64,000 nucleotides of DNA from the NCBI GenBank assembly GCA_023647555.1, contig JALRLY010000271.1:1-64000 (forward strand). The letters run 5' to 3'. The stretch's first letter is position 1. Each line of letters begins with the position of its first letter. Origin of the DNA: Pancytospora philotis (taxonomy: Eukaryota > Microsporidia). The position numbers were made by a program, and so were the translations under genes. The notes under the pieces are model-generated. The model was not told where the DNA came from. It saw nothing but the letters and a program-made list of their open reading frames with translations, and did not search any database. This document shows positions 1-8,926 of this stretch, piece by piece.

Positions 1-183
1 GCGCATGCGCGGGAGTGCCTTGATCCCGAACTGCGTGCAGTACCACAAGTGGAGACAGCGAACTGCTTCGTTGTGGCGGCGCATGTAGTCGTGGTAAAGC
101 ATCTGCTTGCACTGCGTGGCCAAGTGGATGCTAGTCAATAAACAATCTTTGCTATTTGCATTGGCATTCTGCTCTGTCTCCAT
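1..183 (-). CDS. Partial reading frame at left edge, possible LINE-type retroelement fragment
   Basis: A reading frame on the minus strand is open from an ATG at 183 through the left edge (61 codons). It contains a cysteine followed by the pattern Y-x-x-RHNE-x-V-x-C-LHL (about residues 25-47). Similar Tyr/Arg-His/Leu-His patterns occur downstream of the reverse transcriptase in some non-LTR retrotransposon ORFs (R4/Dong-like clade), in front of the restriction-enzyme-like endonuclease. The frame would be the 3' part of such an element, 5'-truncated as LINE copies often are. It lies head-to-head with NAR1, only 51 bp away. It could equally be the start of an unrelated gene, because an AATTT string sits just upstream of the ATG. 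The family call is from memory of the motif and is weak. Confidence 0.3.
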   Translation of the reverse strand, partial: METEQNANANSKDCLLTSIHLATQCKQMLYHDYMRRHNEAVRCLHLWYCTQFGIKALPRMR

Positions 184-234
184 AGACTTGAAATTAACAG
201 CGCAGCTCTTTAGACGAACGGCGCCGCAGCCCCA

Positions 235-1143
235 ATGACGCAATTTTTCACCGAACCGCAGAGCCGCCCGTGCGTCACGCAGAGCACCATCTCGCTCAAC
301 GACTGTCTGGCGTGCAGCGGCTGCATCACGCCGGACGAGGCCGCGAAGTTCGCGCCGGACACGTCCTTCTTCAACGACCGCACGACGCCGCTTGCGTTCA
401 TTCTTTCTGTGCACGCGAAGCAGAGCATCTACGCCCAGTTTCCCGGGTGGGACTACGGAACCTTTGAGTCGGCGCTGGTGGGGGCTCTCCATCAGCTGTT
501 CAACACCGCGTGTATCGTCGATACGTCCTACTTCGCCAAGGACAGCAAGCATCTAATCTCCTCCGAGTGCCCGGCGGTGGTCCTGTACGTAGAAAGGGTC
601 TTCCCTGCGCTGATCCGGCACCTCTCGACCGAGAAGACGTACCAGCAGACCGCCTGCGAGTTCATACGCAAATCGGGCGCTGGGCTGGCACAGGACGGAT
701 GTGCGGGCGCTGAGCCCAAGATCGTCAGTGTCATGCAGTGCTACGACAAGAAGGACGAGGCCCTCCGTGACGGCACGAAGATCGACTACTTCATTGGCAC
801 GCGGGATCTCTACGAATTCATCAAGGACAAGCTCGATCCATCACAGGGCCGCGATCTTCAGCCCTGGGAGCGCAGCCACGGGTACGCAGAAGCCGAAGTC
901 TCCGGGATCGAGACGTGCATCAACATTCTCAAGGGGCTGAACAAGGGCACGGGCGCGCACGATGGCCCGCTGGAGCTCCGAATATGCAAGGGCGGCTGTC
1001 TGCACGGCGGCGCGCAGGTGGAGGGGGGAAACCCGCCCAGCGATCGCGGACTAAAGATGGATTCGCTGCACAAAGTGCACTACAGCGCAGGCAGGCGCAG
1101 CTTCAAACCACGCAAGAAGAATGTGTTCGACGTCGAGTGGTAG
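235..1143 (+). CDS. NAR1: Nar1, cytosolic iron-sulfur protein assembly factor
   Basis: 302 residues. This is an iron-only-hydrogenase-like protein of the cytosolic Fe-S assembly (CIA) pathway. It bridges early scaffold-bound clusters to the targeting complex that loads nuclear and cytosolic apoproteins. Seen: the N-terminal cluster motif DCLACSGC (about residues 23-30), the internal cluster cysteines in SSECPAVV (about 103-110) and VMQCYDKKDEA (about 160-170), and the C-terminal pair in ICKGGCLHGGAQ (about 251-262). All eight expected ligand positions seem represented. The protein is much shorter than yeast Nar1 (about 490 residues), with the reduction mainly in the middle and C-terminal third. 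The start follows CCCCA directly, a CCC-type start signal. Microsporidian mitosomes feed this pathway, so the gene fits the organism. Confidence 0.9.
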   Translation: MTQFFTEPQSRPCVTQSTISLNDCLACSGCITPDEAAKFAPDTSFFNDRTTPLAFILSVHAKQSIYAQFPGWDYGTFESALVGALHQLFNTACIVDTSYFAKDSKHLISSECPAVVLYVERVFPALIRHLSTEKTYQQTACEFIRKSGAGLAQDGCAGAEPKIVSVMQCYDKKDEALRDGTKIDYFIGTRDLYEFIKDKLDPSQGRDLQPWERSHGYAEAEVSGIETCINILKGLNKGTGAHDGPLELRICKGGCLHGGAQVEGGNPPSDRGLKMDSLHKVHYSAGRRSFKPRKKNVFDVEW

Positions 1144-1382
1144 GCGGTCATTGGCGGCAGAAGTAGTGTATCTCGCACCGTAAATAAACTATTGTAGAAC
1201 TGTTATGTGCTGTCCCACTGAAGTTGTTGGCCTGTATCCTTTTTAAAATCACTGAAGCGAATCCTGACCGACAATGAAGAAATAAAGCAAGAGAATAAAC
1301 AAAGAGCCCTATGATTACAGAAACTACAACCAAAAGTATTTAATAACGCGGAATTCCAAGTTATACAAGCATCCAATTATCC

Positions 1383-4028
1383 TTAATGTAGCGCGAGCGC
1401 AGCACCAGTGTTAACATCCTGGGACCTCACGCTGAAATCTGTACATGCAGCATCGCATGTGCTGTAACTACTAGACGCGGCGCCCTCAGAAAGCATCAGC
1501 ACCTTTCCTGAAGTGCACAGGACCAGCACAGAGTGCGGGAGCGTGACTACGTTCGCTATGCTGTCCATAATGTCGATGCAGGCTCCCTCCCAGAATACCC
1601 GGCGGTCCATCGCGTTGCCCAGCTTGCCGTCCAGCTCGAATGGAAAGCTCGTGCTCTTGTTATGGTATTCGGTAACGGTCCGGTGCCGGTCCACGATTTT
1701 GTAGCTCGACCCCTGCATCTGCAGCACCAGTCTGTCTTCGGCCAGGAACCACGCCTTCACCACGCTGTCGTTCCTCTCGATGAACGCGTCGGCCGGCCTG
1801 ATGCGGTCGCGGGCAGTATCGAAGTATCTGATACTGTCCGCAAAGATCACCGCGAGCAGGCCGTGCGTGCTCGCGCAGGCAATAGGGATAGAGTCGTCGT
1901 TGAACCGCGCCATGGTCCGCAGTCTGTTCTTGTTGATGTGCACGAAGAAAACAGTAGATCGCTTGGCGCTGGCCGAGAACCCTACGACGGCGAGCAGCCC
2001 GGTATCGATGTAGCTGGAGCACACAAAGTGCACATCGTCAAGGATGAGCGCCTCACGGTCGTTAAGATAGAGCGCGCAGGCGGTCTTGCTGAGCATCGCA
2101 CAGGCCGTCACCGTATAGAGGTGGTCGTGGTACACCACGGTATGCTCGGGCTTGCAGCCCAGATCGCTGGCCGAAAATACAAAAGCAGGGTCGAGAGAGC
2201 GCACAGCGTAGAGACTGTTATCGTGTATGAAAGCCGCCCGGCCATCGAAGCAGCCTTTGGTACTGCTGTCGCCCTCAAGGCCCACGGGGAATGCGTGGAG
2301 CGCGAGCCGCACAGGCGCATCCAGGGTGCTACTGTGGAAATACGTGGCGCTCAACGAGGCAGCGATGAAGCCGTCCCGGAATGGTATGACAGCAGCGATG
2401 AACTCTCCAAAATCGTGCAGCAACTCTGCCTTCCCGGCGGACCACCGGAACACCTTACCGCCGACCGCATACAGCTCCGAGTGCTGCAGGGTGAGCGGCA
2501 GCCCAGCGATCAGCTCACTGTGCCGTGCAACTATGGCTGAATCACAAACAGCATCGGGAATTGCGATGGCCCTGAGCAGCTCCTCTCTGGTGCACACCGC
2601 AGCAACCGTATCGACCGGACTAAAGCTGTCCAGCGGAATGGGGCGGGTGGCGCCGTCCCACAGCACTAGCTGCGGCTCGTCGTTTGCACAAACAATGCTG
2701 TAGGCTTCGCTCGGGGCCGTCGCCGCTTTCACGGTCCCGCTCGCCACATCAAAGGCAAAGAGCCGGTCAGAGGCGTAGAAATACAGGATATCACCGCAGG
2801 CCTGAGCAAAGAGCGACGGAAGAGGCAGTATACAGTATTGGCTGCCGATGCAGCAGACCAAGTCACTCGTCAGTATAACAGATACGCCAGACACATCGAA
2901 CGCTGAGTGGACCGGTGCGCAGATCTCTCCGCTCACAACGCTGAATTTGTCGTAGCACAGCACATCGGCGCTGCGCAGCTTGTAGAATTTCTGTAACTGC
3001 CCAGCTACTATAGAATCCGTGGTGCCCGCGACCTTTTCGAGTCTGATCGCCTTTTCCACCCGCATGGCGCACTGGGCACCTAGCCCGACAAGCATGTCGG
3101 CCGTGTGGTACGCCGGCTGCACAGAGCCGGTGCAGGGGAGGGTCTGGACGATGCGGTAGTCACTGCTGATCCAGAACGCACAGAGAGCGGAGGCTGCCAG
3201 ATAGTGCGACCCGACACGCCTGACCGTATGGACTCTGCAGTGCAGATCGAGCACTACGTGCGGCGACAGATCATCGCCAGATAGCTCGGTAACCTCGCCG
3301 TTGTTGCAGAAGAGCAGCACTCTATCGTACACCGAATCGGCGTACGCGACGGACACGAATACGTTGCCGAGCTCCTGTAGCAGCTCACCGGGGCTCCCCA
3401 GCCTGCGCACTCCGACCCGGTCGATGGAATACAGCTGCCCGCGATGGCTGAATACAGACAGGGCAGGGGAAACCTCGCGGGTAGACGCCACCAGACCAGC
3501 AGCGCCGTCGAAGCGGAGAGCGCAGAAAAACGTCTTGGTGAACGTCCGGGAGAGCACGTACAGACATTCGCCAGCGGGCGCATCTGTGCTGCCCTCAGAA
3601 CTGCCGGCAGCATAGCTCAATATCTTGTAGAATGACGAGTCGTTGGCCTTTTGGCTGCACACGATCTCGTCATTCTGCACCACGCCGGTCAGGTAGCCGC
3701 CATCGTGCAGGAACACAACGCCGTCGCCGACGCACTCAACTCCGAGCAGCTTCGTCCACGGCCACCGCGCCGGCTTCACCAGCACGCACTCGCTGTCCCT
3801 GTACGTGTACACCGTCTTGTATCCGATCAGAAAGAACGCGTCGCCGTGCGGTACGATCGCCTGGATAAAATCCTGTGTAGCGACGGTCTGCAGCTCGACG
3901 CGCGCGGCATCGTAGATCCGCGTCTCGGTGCCGAACGAGGCCGCAAGGCAGTCCCGTCCGAAATACCGCACGACCTTCACATCGCAGATCCCGTCTGCCA
4001 GCTTCACCGTTTGGACCTCGAGCGCCAT
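1383..4028 (-). CDS. Large beta-propeller protein, possibly of the DDB1/SF3b3/CPSF160 family
   Basis: 881 residues made almost entirely of short beta-strand-like segments typical of WD-like propellers, with no signal peptide or membrane segment. Around residues 315-345 there is a stretch (LVGLGAQCAMRVEKAI then a Leu/Val-x-Gly turn) resembling the conserved 'G..SLR....G' segment that follows the first propeller in DDB1, SF3b subunit 3 (Rse1) and CPSF160. That is the only specific hint. If correct, spliceosomal Rse1, polyadenylation factor Cft1 or a DDB1-like adaptor are all possible, and the protein would lack most of the usual C-terminal helical part. An AAAATTTT box lies 11 nt upstream of the start. 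Assignment to 'multi-propeller scaffold' is fairly safe; the family is tentative. Confidence 0.6.
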   Translation of the reverse strand: MALEVQTVKLADGICDVKVVRYFGRDCLAASFGTETRIYDAARVELQTVATQDFIQAIVPHGDAFFLIGYKTVYTYRDSECVLVKPARWPWTKLLGVECVGDGVVFLHDGGYLTGVVQNDEIVCSQKANDSSFYKILSYAAGSSEGSTDAPAGECLYVLSRTFTKTFFCALRFDGAAGLVASTREVSPALSVFSHRGQLYSIDRVGVRRLGSPGELLQELGNVFVSVAYADSVYDRVLLFCNNGEVTELSGDDLSPHVVLDLHCRVHTVRRVGSHYLAASALCAFWISSDYRIVQTLPCTGSVQPAYHTADMLVGLGAQCAMRVEKAIRLEKVAGTTDSIVAGQLQKFYKLRSADVLCYDKFSVVSGEICAPVHSAFDVSGVSVILTSDLVCCIGSQYCILPLPSLFAQACGDILYFYASDRLFAFDVASGTVKAATAPSEAYSIVCANDEPQLVLWDGATRPIPLDSFSPVDTVAAVCTREELLRAIAIPDAVCDSAIVARHSELIAGLPLTLQHSELYAVGGKVFRWSAGKAELLHDFGEFIAAVIPFRDGFIAASLSATYFHSSTLDAPVRLALHAFPVGLEGDSSTKGCFDGRAAFIHDNSLYAVRSLDPAFVFSASDLGCKPEHTVVYHDHLYTVTACAMLSKTACALYLNDREALILDDVHFVCSSYIDTGLLAVVGFSASAKRSTVFFVHINKNRLRTMARFNDDSIPIACASTHGLLAVIFADSIRYFDTARDRIRPADAFIERNDSVVKAWFLAEDRLVLQMQGSSYKIVDRHRTVTEYHNKSTSFPFELDGKLGNAMDRRVFWEGACIDIMDSIANVVTLPHSVLVLCTSGKVLMLSEGAASSSYSTCDAACTDFSVRSQDVNTGAALALH

Positions 4029-4039
4029 GTGGGCGCCTC

Positions 4040-4047
4040 AAAATTTT
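4040..4047 (-). promoter_or_regulatory. AAAATTTT start-proximal box of the propeller gene
   Basis: Eight-base box 11 nt upstream of the ATG at 4028, the recurring signal seen before many genes in this window. Confidence 0.6.
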
Positions 4048-4240
4048 CACATTTCCTCAGGCTGTCTGTCAGCTGCATCCGCCGGATGATGAGATGCCAT
4101 CTGAGAGAATGCCAGCGAACGGGGTTACTTGGTAGTGCATGGTGAGTGCCCATGTAAAAAGCTGAACTCTACTCAGATTTCGAAGCAAAGAGGAGATTAA
4201 CTGGCACACACAGCGAAAAATAAGCGATGACGCACAGCCC

Positions 4241-4759
4241 ATGGCTACGCAATTCGAGGAGGCCTACAGGCGCGCTTACAGGAAGTTTGCAGCGGTCGAG
4301 GACGCGAAGGACGCGCTGGTGAAGCTGCGCGAAAAGTACGCGCTCGCGGCAGATGCGTACTCGCACGTGCTGAGAGACTCCACGCTGTACCCTATCACCA
4401 TCGGCAGCGGGCGCTCGCGCGCCACCATCCTGAGCATCGGGCAGCTGCCCATCGTACGCAGCGAGGGCACCACGCGCTTTCCGCTCAACTTCAACTCGCG
4501 CAAACGCTTCAGCAAGCACAGCGAGTACAAGCGCAACAGCAAGGAGCGGATCGTCTACTGCTGCAGCGTCACGCACAACGGCCCGCGCATCGTAGCCGAG
4601 GACGGGAAGGTCTGGGAGGACCCGGGCTGCTGGGAGCGCTTCGCCGCCGACGCTAATGTGGACGGCGCCTTCTCCAGCTTCGCCGACTTCTCGGGCCTCG
4701 ACCACATGCGCATCCAGATGATGATCGAGGAGCTCATCGCGCAGAACGAGGCCAGGTAA
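4241..4759 (+). CDS. FYR-domain (FYRN/FYRC) nuclear protein
   Basis: 172 residues: an N-terminal helical segment (1-45) followed by a Phe/Tyr-rich module. Seen: LYPITIGS...LSIGQL (49-69), PLNFNSRKRF (81-90), YCCSV (106-110), DPGCWERF (127-134) and SGLDHMRIQMMIEEL (151-165). These match the order of FYRN then FYRC signatures as in TBRG1 and trithorax/MLL-type proteins, where the tandem forms one domain in chromatin-associated factors. No other domain is present, so this is a nearly free-standing FYR protein with a short N-terminal helix. CCC immediately precedes the ATG. The likely role is chromatin association or transcription; no enzymatic activity is expected. Confidence 0.7.
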   Translation: MATQFEEAYRRAYRKFAAVEDAKDALVKLREKYALAADAYSHVLRDSTLYPITIGSGRSRATILSIGQLPIVRSEGTTRFPLNFNSRKRFSKHSEYKRNSKERIVYCCSVTHNGPRIVAEDGKVWEDPGCWERFAADANVDGAFSSFADFSGLDHMRIQMMIEELIAQNEAR

Positions 4760-4928
4760 TGGTGCTAAAAGCGATAAATTCATTTGCATTTGTAGTTGGC
4801 GACTGGTAATCTTTGCTATTTACTGTATTGTGCTGCCTTGCAGCTCTTTCACCCATTCTCTGTAGATCCGCACTAATATCGCCTCTCTGCCCTCCGACTC
4901 GGTAATGCTTCTGCGCTGTCCCGTGCCC

Positions 4929-5342
4929 ATGGAGGTGGAACTCAGCTCTTACAAGCGCGGCTACGGACTGTACGAGCTGCTGGCCGACGGCAGAAACAAC
5001 TACTGGAGCACCGACGGCCAGCTGCCGCACGCGCTCAGGATCACGTTCGCCCGCCTGACCTACGTCCACGCGGTCGAGCTCGGGCTCAACTACGCCAGCG
5101 ACGACTCGTACACCCCCGAGTTCATCACGCTGTACGCGGACGGCTTCGCCAAGGACTACCACTTCCCGGAGCCGAGCGGCGTGGTTTCGATCCCGCTCCT
5201 CAGGAACACCTTTGAAATCGTGCTTACGATCACCGCGAACCACTCGGAGGGGAAGGACTCGCACGTGCGCTCGCTGCGCGTGTTCACCGATGAGAGCACG
5301 AGCATGCCGGTGTACATCAACGTGGAGCGGCAGACCAACTGA
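4929..5342 (+). CDS. DOC1: APC10/Doc1 subunit of the anaphase-promoting complex
   Basis: 137 residues from the ATG at 4929, or 145 from an upstream in-frame ATG at 4905. The later start is preferred because CCC directly precedes it, as at neighbouring genes. The whole protein is one galactose-binding-like DOC domain. Seen: YGLYELLADGRNNYWSTDG (near the N-terminus), the SDDSYTP motif, EPSG, and a C-terminal ANHSEGKDSHVRSLRVF segment. All are diagnostic of APC10 (human: SDESYTP, ANHQNGRDTHMRQ). APC10 helps the APC/C ubiquitin ligase recognise D-box substrates. It is shorter than yeast Doc1 because the N-terminal extension and the C-terminal IR tail are missing, which may affect docking to Cdc27. 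Confidence 0.92.
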   Translation: MEVELSSYKRGYGLYELLADGRNNYWSTDGQLPHALRITFARLTYVHAVELGLNYASDDSYTPEFITLYADGFAKDYHFPEPSGVVSIPLLRNTFEIVLTITANHSEGKDSHVRSLRVFTDESTSMPVYINVERQTN

Positions 5343-5595
5343 GCAGCCATATCTGCATCAAGGCGGATATTCAGCTGCGAGTCCTCACGTTGAATTAAAT
5401 ACTAGGTAAATGTGTGGGATTTGCTTGTGTGTTTTCGCATATCAGACACGTTTTAGTGCTGAAGCGCAAACTATAATGCCTCGGAATATTCCAGTGCCGA
5501 TAAAGTATTCAAAGTGATAAACCACTGTACAATTGCAACAGATTAAAGAAAAGCTAAAGTGAATGGCCAAATGTATAGCAAGAAACACACACAAT

Positions 5596-7452
5596 TTAAC
5601 TATCTGAGCTGGAAGCCAACTCGAACATGCTCTCCAGCCCGCTGCCAGCAGCTTCGCAGCGGGCCATATCAGGCCTCTTCGCAGCACCGCAGTTGAGCGA
5701 CGGGTGCAGCGGAAATGACTCGCGCGGCGCGGAGGGCGCATCTATGAAACTGAAGAACATCCTGCAGGAGTTGTAGAACGCGCTGAAATCGATTGGGATC
5801 GACTTTGTGATCAGGCCGCCCGAGATCCGAATGGGCACGAGGCAGCCGGGCCCGAGCTGGCCCTCCTTCAGCCGCAGATGCGCATAGTCCGACGGCATGT
5901 AGTAGTTGCGGTTGTCGATGCACAGGCACACGCGGTAGTAGAGCGTGCGCGCCAGCACCTCCATCCACGTATAATGCCGCGAAGGATTTACAAGCGGCAC
6001 AGAGTGACTGACGGCAGCATCAACAACGCAGCGCAGTAGCGACGAGCCGCTGCGCAGCCTGCAGCCGGTGTACACCGCGTTAAGATTCTCGAGCATCTCA
6101 CGCAAGCAGTCGTGGCTGTGGCCCATCACCAGCACGCTCAGGAACTCGAGCATCGTAGATGCGTCGCGCAGCCGGTCGGGCTCGATGGCCATCACCAGCG
6201 CGTGCACTGCGCGGCCGCACGGGGTTATCTGGAACGTAAACCCGCCATCGCAAGGCACCTGGCGGACGAGATTCAGCCGGAGCAGGTGCAGCTTAGTGCG
6301 CTCATTAAGCAGGGCGTGCGTGGCTGTGCGGTAAAGCAGCGCCAGAAATAGCGCAGAGCAGTCCTTGCCATCGCAGGCATCGGCGGAAAGCATGCTGTAG
6401 GCCGAGCGCGTGTACACACGGTACACGACGGCACTGTCAAGCTGTCGCAGATACGCACATCCGCGCGAAATACTCGGTGCGATAGAATCCGTAATATTCT
6501 GACCAGCAGTGCCTAGCCCCGTATCTACAATGTGCTTGATATCGAATATCTGACGAGCACTGCCCAGCTGCGTTTCCTCTGTAAGGAAAATGATGTTGCA
6601 CTGGGGGTTGGCGGCACCACCGAGCTTCATTCTCCGGATTCTCGCGCCTGTCACGAGGTGGAGGTGGGCTCTGTGCGTTCTGGCAGCCTCTTCCGATCCA
6701 TGTGCAGTGTCTGGCCCAGCGTATGCTGGCAAATGGGCGTCAATAGCGATGGCGAGGCCCTCGGCATTTTGCCTTGATCCTGCGAAGACTGCGATATCAC
6801 CACCATTGCTGGCGCAGAGCATAGCGATCTGGTCGCATGCATCAATGGCAATGCTCAGGCTCGGCGCAGCCAGGTATTTCACTGAGCATTTGTATTGTGG
6901 CATAAGAACTTGGTACGTTGCTTTCACAGCTGCTGCTATTTCTGCGGCGTATCTGCATACGATGTCGTAGTGCCAAACGACGAGCACGAGATCATATCGC
7001 TTTCTGTAGTGGTCCTGCGCAGCATACTCTTCGTAAGTCATAGCATAGGCGTTGCCGTCAAGCACGTGGTGCCGTTCAACAAGCACAATCAGGCTACGCC
7101 CGTCTCTCAGCATCTGCTCGAGTATAGCAACTGCGTCCCAGGGTTTCCCGCTGCCGATTTGAGCGCCCGCCAGACCTGTGGCTTTGGCGAAGGTATTCGT
7201 CGAAAAGAAATGCAGCAGCCTCTGCTTATCAGCCTCCAGTCTGCCAACCGCGGCCGATTCTGCGTTTTCGCATAGCATTGTGGGCAATTTTGTTGCGCTT
7301 TTATAGCAGTGCAGACAGGCGCTCTCGTGGTACTCCACTGTGCACCGTTTTGCGCTCTCATGACCCGCTGGCTCGTTTGGTATAGCCCCGGTGAGGCCCA
7401 GGCTCGACTCGACCAGTCGTCTGTAGCGTATGTACCTGATCAACTGCGCCAT
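5596..7452 (-). CDS. DEAH-box helicase-like protein with degenerate catalytic motifs
   Basis: 618 residues with the overall layout of spliceosomal/ribosomal DEAH helicases but with key motifs eroded. Seen: QIGSGKPWDAV at about 98-108 in place of GETGSGKTTQ (motif I); YDLVLVVWH near residue 160 where the DEAH box should be; GDIAVFAGS (compare GDILVFLTG); IKHIVDTGLG (compare the 'YVVDTGL' strand after motif V); and SRGCAYLRQLDSAVVYRVYT where QRxGRxGR...CYRLYT is expected, with the arginine fingers gone. The C-terminal part resembles the OB-fold domain of these helicases. ATP hydrolysis seems unlikely. The start follows CCC. It may be a retained scaffold, for example a remnant Prp or Dhr protein, or a decaying gene; the long intact frame argues for function. 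Confidence 0.65.
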   Translation of the reverse strand: MAQLIRYIRYRRLVESSLGLTGAIPNEPAGHESAKRCTVEYHESACLHCYKSATKLPTMLCENAESAAVGRLEADKQRLLHFFSTNTFAKATGLAGAQIGSGKPWDAVAILEQMLRDGRSLIVLVERHHVLDGNAYAMTYEEYAAQDHYRKRYDLVLVVWHYDIVCRYAAEIAAAVKATYQVLMPQYKCSVKYLAAPSLSIAIDACDQIAMLCASNGGDIAVFAGSRQNAEGLAIAIDAHLPAYAGPDTAHGSEEAARTHRAHLHLVTGARIRRMKLGGAANPQCNIIFLTEETQLGSARQIFDIKHIVDTGLGTAGQNITDSIAPSISRGCAYLRQLDSAVVYRVYTRSAYSMLSADACDGKDCSALFLALLYRTATHALLNERTKLHLLRLNLVRQVPCDGGFTFQITPCGRAVHALVMAIEPDRLRDASTMLEFLSVLVMGHSHDCLREMLENLNAVYTGCRLRSGSSLLRCVVDAAVSHSVPLVNPSRHYTWMEVLARTLYYRVCLCIDNRNYYMPSDYAHLRLKEGQLGPGCLVPIRISGGLITKSIPIDFSAFYNSCRMFFSFIDAPSAPRESFPLHPSLNCGAAKRPDMARCEAAGSGLESMFELASSSDS

Positions 7453-8191
7453 GGGACCGTGGTATCCTTTCTTTATATGCTAAAAGATTGATCTCCTAGA
7501 ATTTGATTAATAATTGAATAAAATGCATCCAATTTCAGCGCTCGGTAGTGTTTTTGGAACGAGGTGTGGATGGTGGGAAGCATTTCTTATCCACTGGCGG
7601 CTAAAATATTATACCGGATGCTGAGTGTATCCCCGTAAGAGCATGCTTATGGGCATTCAGTCACGGAAAAGGCTACTGTGCTGCAGATGCGACAGTCTCC
7701 ATATTATTTACACACCCGATTTATTCCTCTACTACATTGCTGATCACAGGCATGCTGGGAGCGCTGCTCGAACTACTCCTTAGAATAGCCAGGCCAGTGC
7801 ATTCGAAGTAATCTGATTACCGCACTTAAATCATGTTCGATCACTTTTTATTGTGATAAACTCGCTTAAAATGCGACTCAGTATTTCACCTTGATTTTAT
7901 GTTTGTGATCGACGCGATATAACTAAAACTCCCAATATCACAATTGAGCATGCGAAATCAGCATGCAGATTTGCTTAATAACGCTGCTCATTTAGCAGCC
8001 CATTTAGCCCCGCTGCGCGCTGATTTGTGCCGCCCCACTGCGAACTGGCCTCATCTGATCCTGAAGTACCTCGGATACGGCCTCCTGCCGTATTCGCCAC
8101 TGTTTAGCTAATCTGACCAAATCGCCTCGGATACCATCGGGCACATCGCCTAATCCCATCCACGCACGAAAAACACACTTGCAACCAGCCC
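7453..8191. other. Intergenic region without recognisable gene
   Basis: 739 bp between divergent genes, moderately AT-rich. No convincing reading frame, tRNA or box-and-start combination was seen, apart from the CCC signals directly before the flanking ATGs at 7452 (minus) and 8192 (plus). It probably carries both promoters. Confidence 0.5.
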
Positions 8192-8653
8192 ATGGCGTTC
8201 GAGTACATGTTCGACGAGACGCCCGAGAGCATCACGCTCACGTTCTACATCCCGCCAAATTTTGCGCGCCAGCCTTCCTGGCAGCTGGAGACGCCGACGC
8301 GCCTGCTCATAGAGGACATGGCGCTCGAGCTGCACCAGCCGGTGCACAGCCCGGTCTACAGCCAGACCAGCTACTTCGTGGAGCTCTCGCTCCAGAAAGA
8401 ATCGCCAGCGAAGTGGTACACCATCGCCGGGCCAGTTGCACAAGAGCCCAGACAGGCCGCTGTGGATGCTGAGGAGCCCGATGCCAAGGAGGAGGAAAAG
8501 CCCGCCGACAGTCTGATGCAGGTGCTCTGTGATGTGTACGCGGGCGGCGATAGTGACGTGCGCCGCGCGATGAACAAAAGCTTGTTGGAGAGCGGCGGCA
8601 CCGTCCTCAGTACAAACTGGAAAGATGTCAAGGACAAAAAGTTTAGTAAATAG
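8192..8653 (+). CDS. SGT1: Sgt1-like co-chaperone (CS + SGS domains)
   Basis: 153 residues. The N-terminal half (3-90) is a diverged CS domain: beta-rich, with a paired 'ETPESITLTFYIP' strand and an LSLQKESPAKWYTIAG segment at the place of the 'VEIRLKK...W..L' strand. The C-terminal third is an unmistakable SGS domain: SLMQVLCDVYAGG, DVRRAMNKSLLESGGTVLSTNW and KDVKDKKF. Sgt1 links Hsp90 to Skp1/SCF and kinetochore clients. The TPR domain of yeast and human Sgt1 is absent, leaving the minimal Hsp90-binding plus client-binding unit. An acidic linker (about 98-110) separates the domains. CCC precedes the ATG directly. Confidence 0.9.
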   Translation: MAFEYMFDETPESITLTFYIPPNFARQPSWQLETPTRLLIEDMALELHQPVHSPVYSQTSYFVELSLQKESPAKWYTIAGPVAQEPRQAAVDAEEPDAKEEEKPADSLMQVLCDVYAGGDSDVRRAMNKSLLESGGTVLSTNWKDVKDKKFSK

Positions 8654-8926
8654 TTTTCAGCCTATATGCATGCATGCATTCCTGACCAGAACTGTATAAA
8701 TTTGCAGGTAGCGCAAGTAAAAAGCTTTTTAAGTTTTTAATCACATCTGCAGATTGTAAGCCGCTCATTCGCCACATAAACATCGCACTGAAGCCTCTGG
8801 CCAAGCCACATCCGTGTGAAGCCTCCGTTTAGCAACTGCGAACGTGGCTTCATTTGAAATCCCGATTCCATGATGCATACACCTACGCACAATATCTCAA
8901 GTGCTGTAAGCGAAATGTTTGACAGC

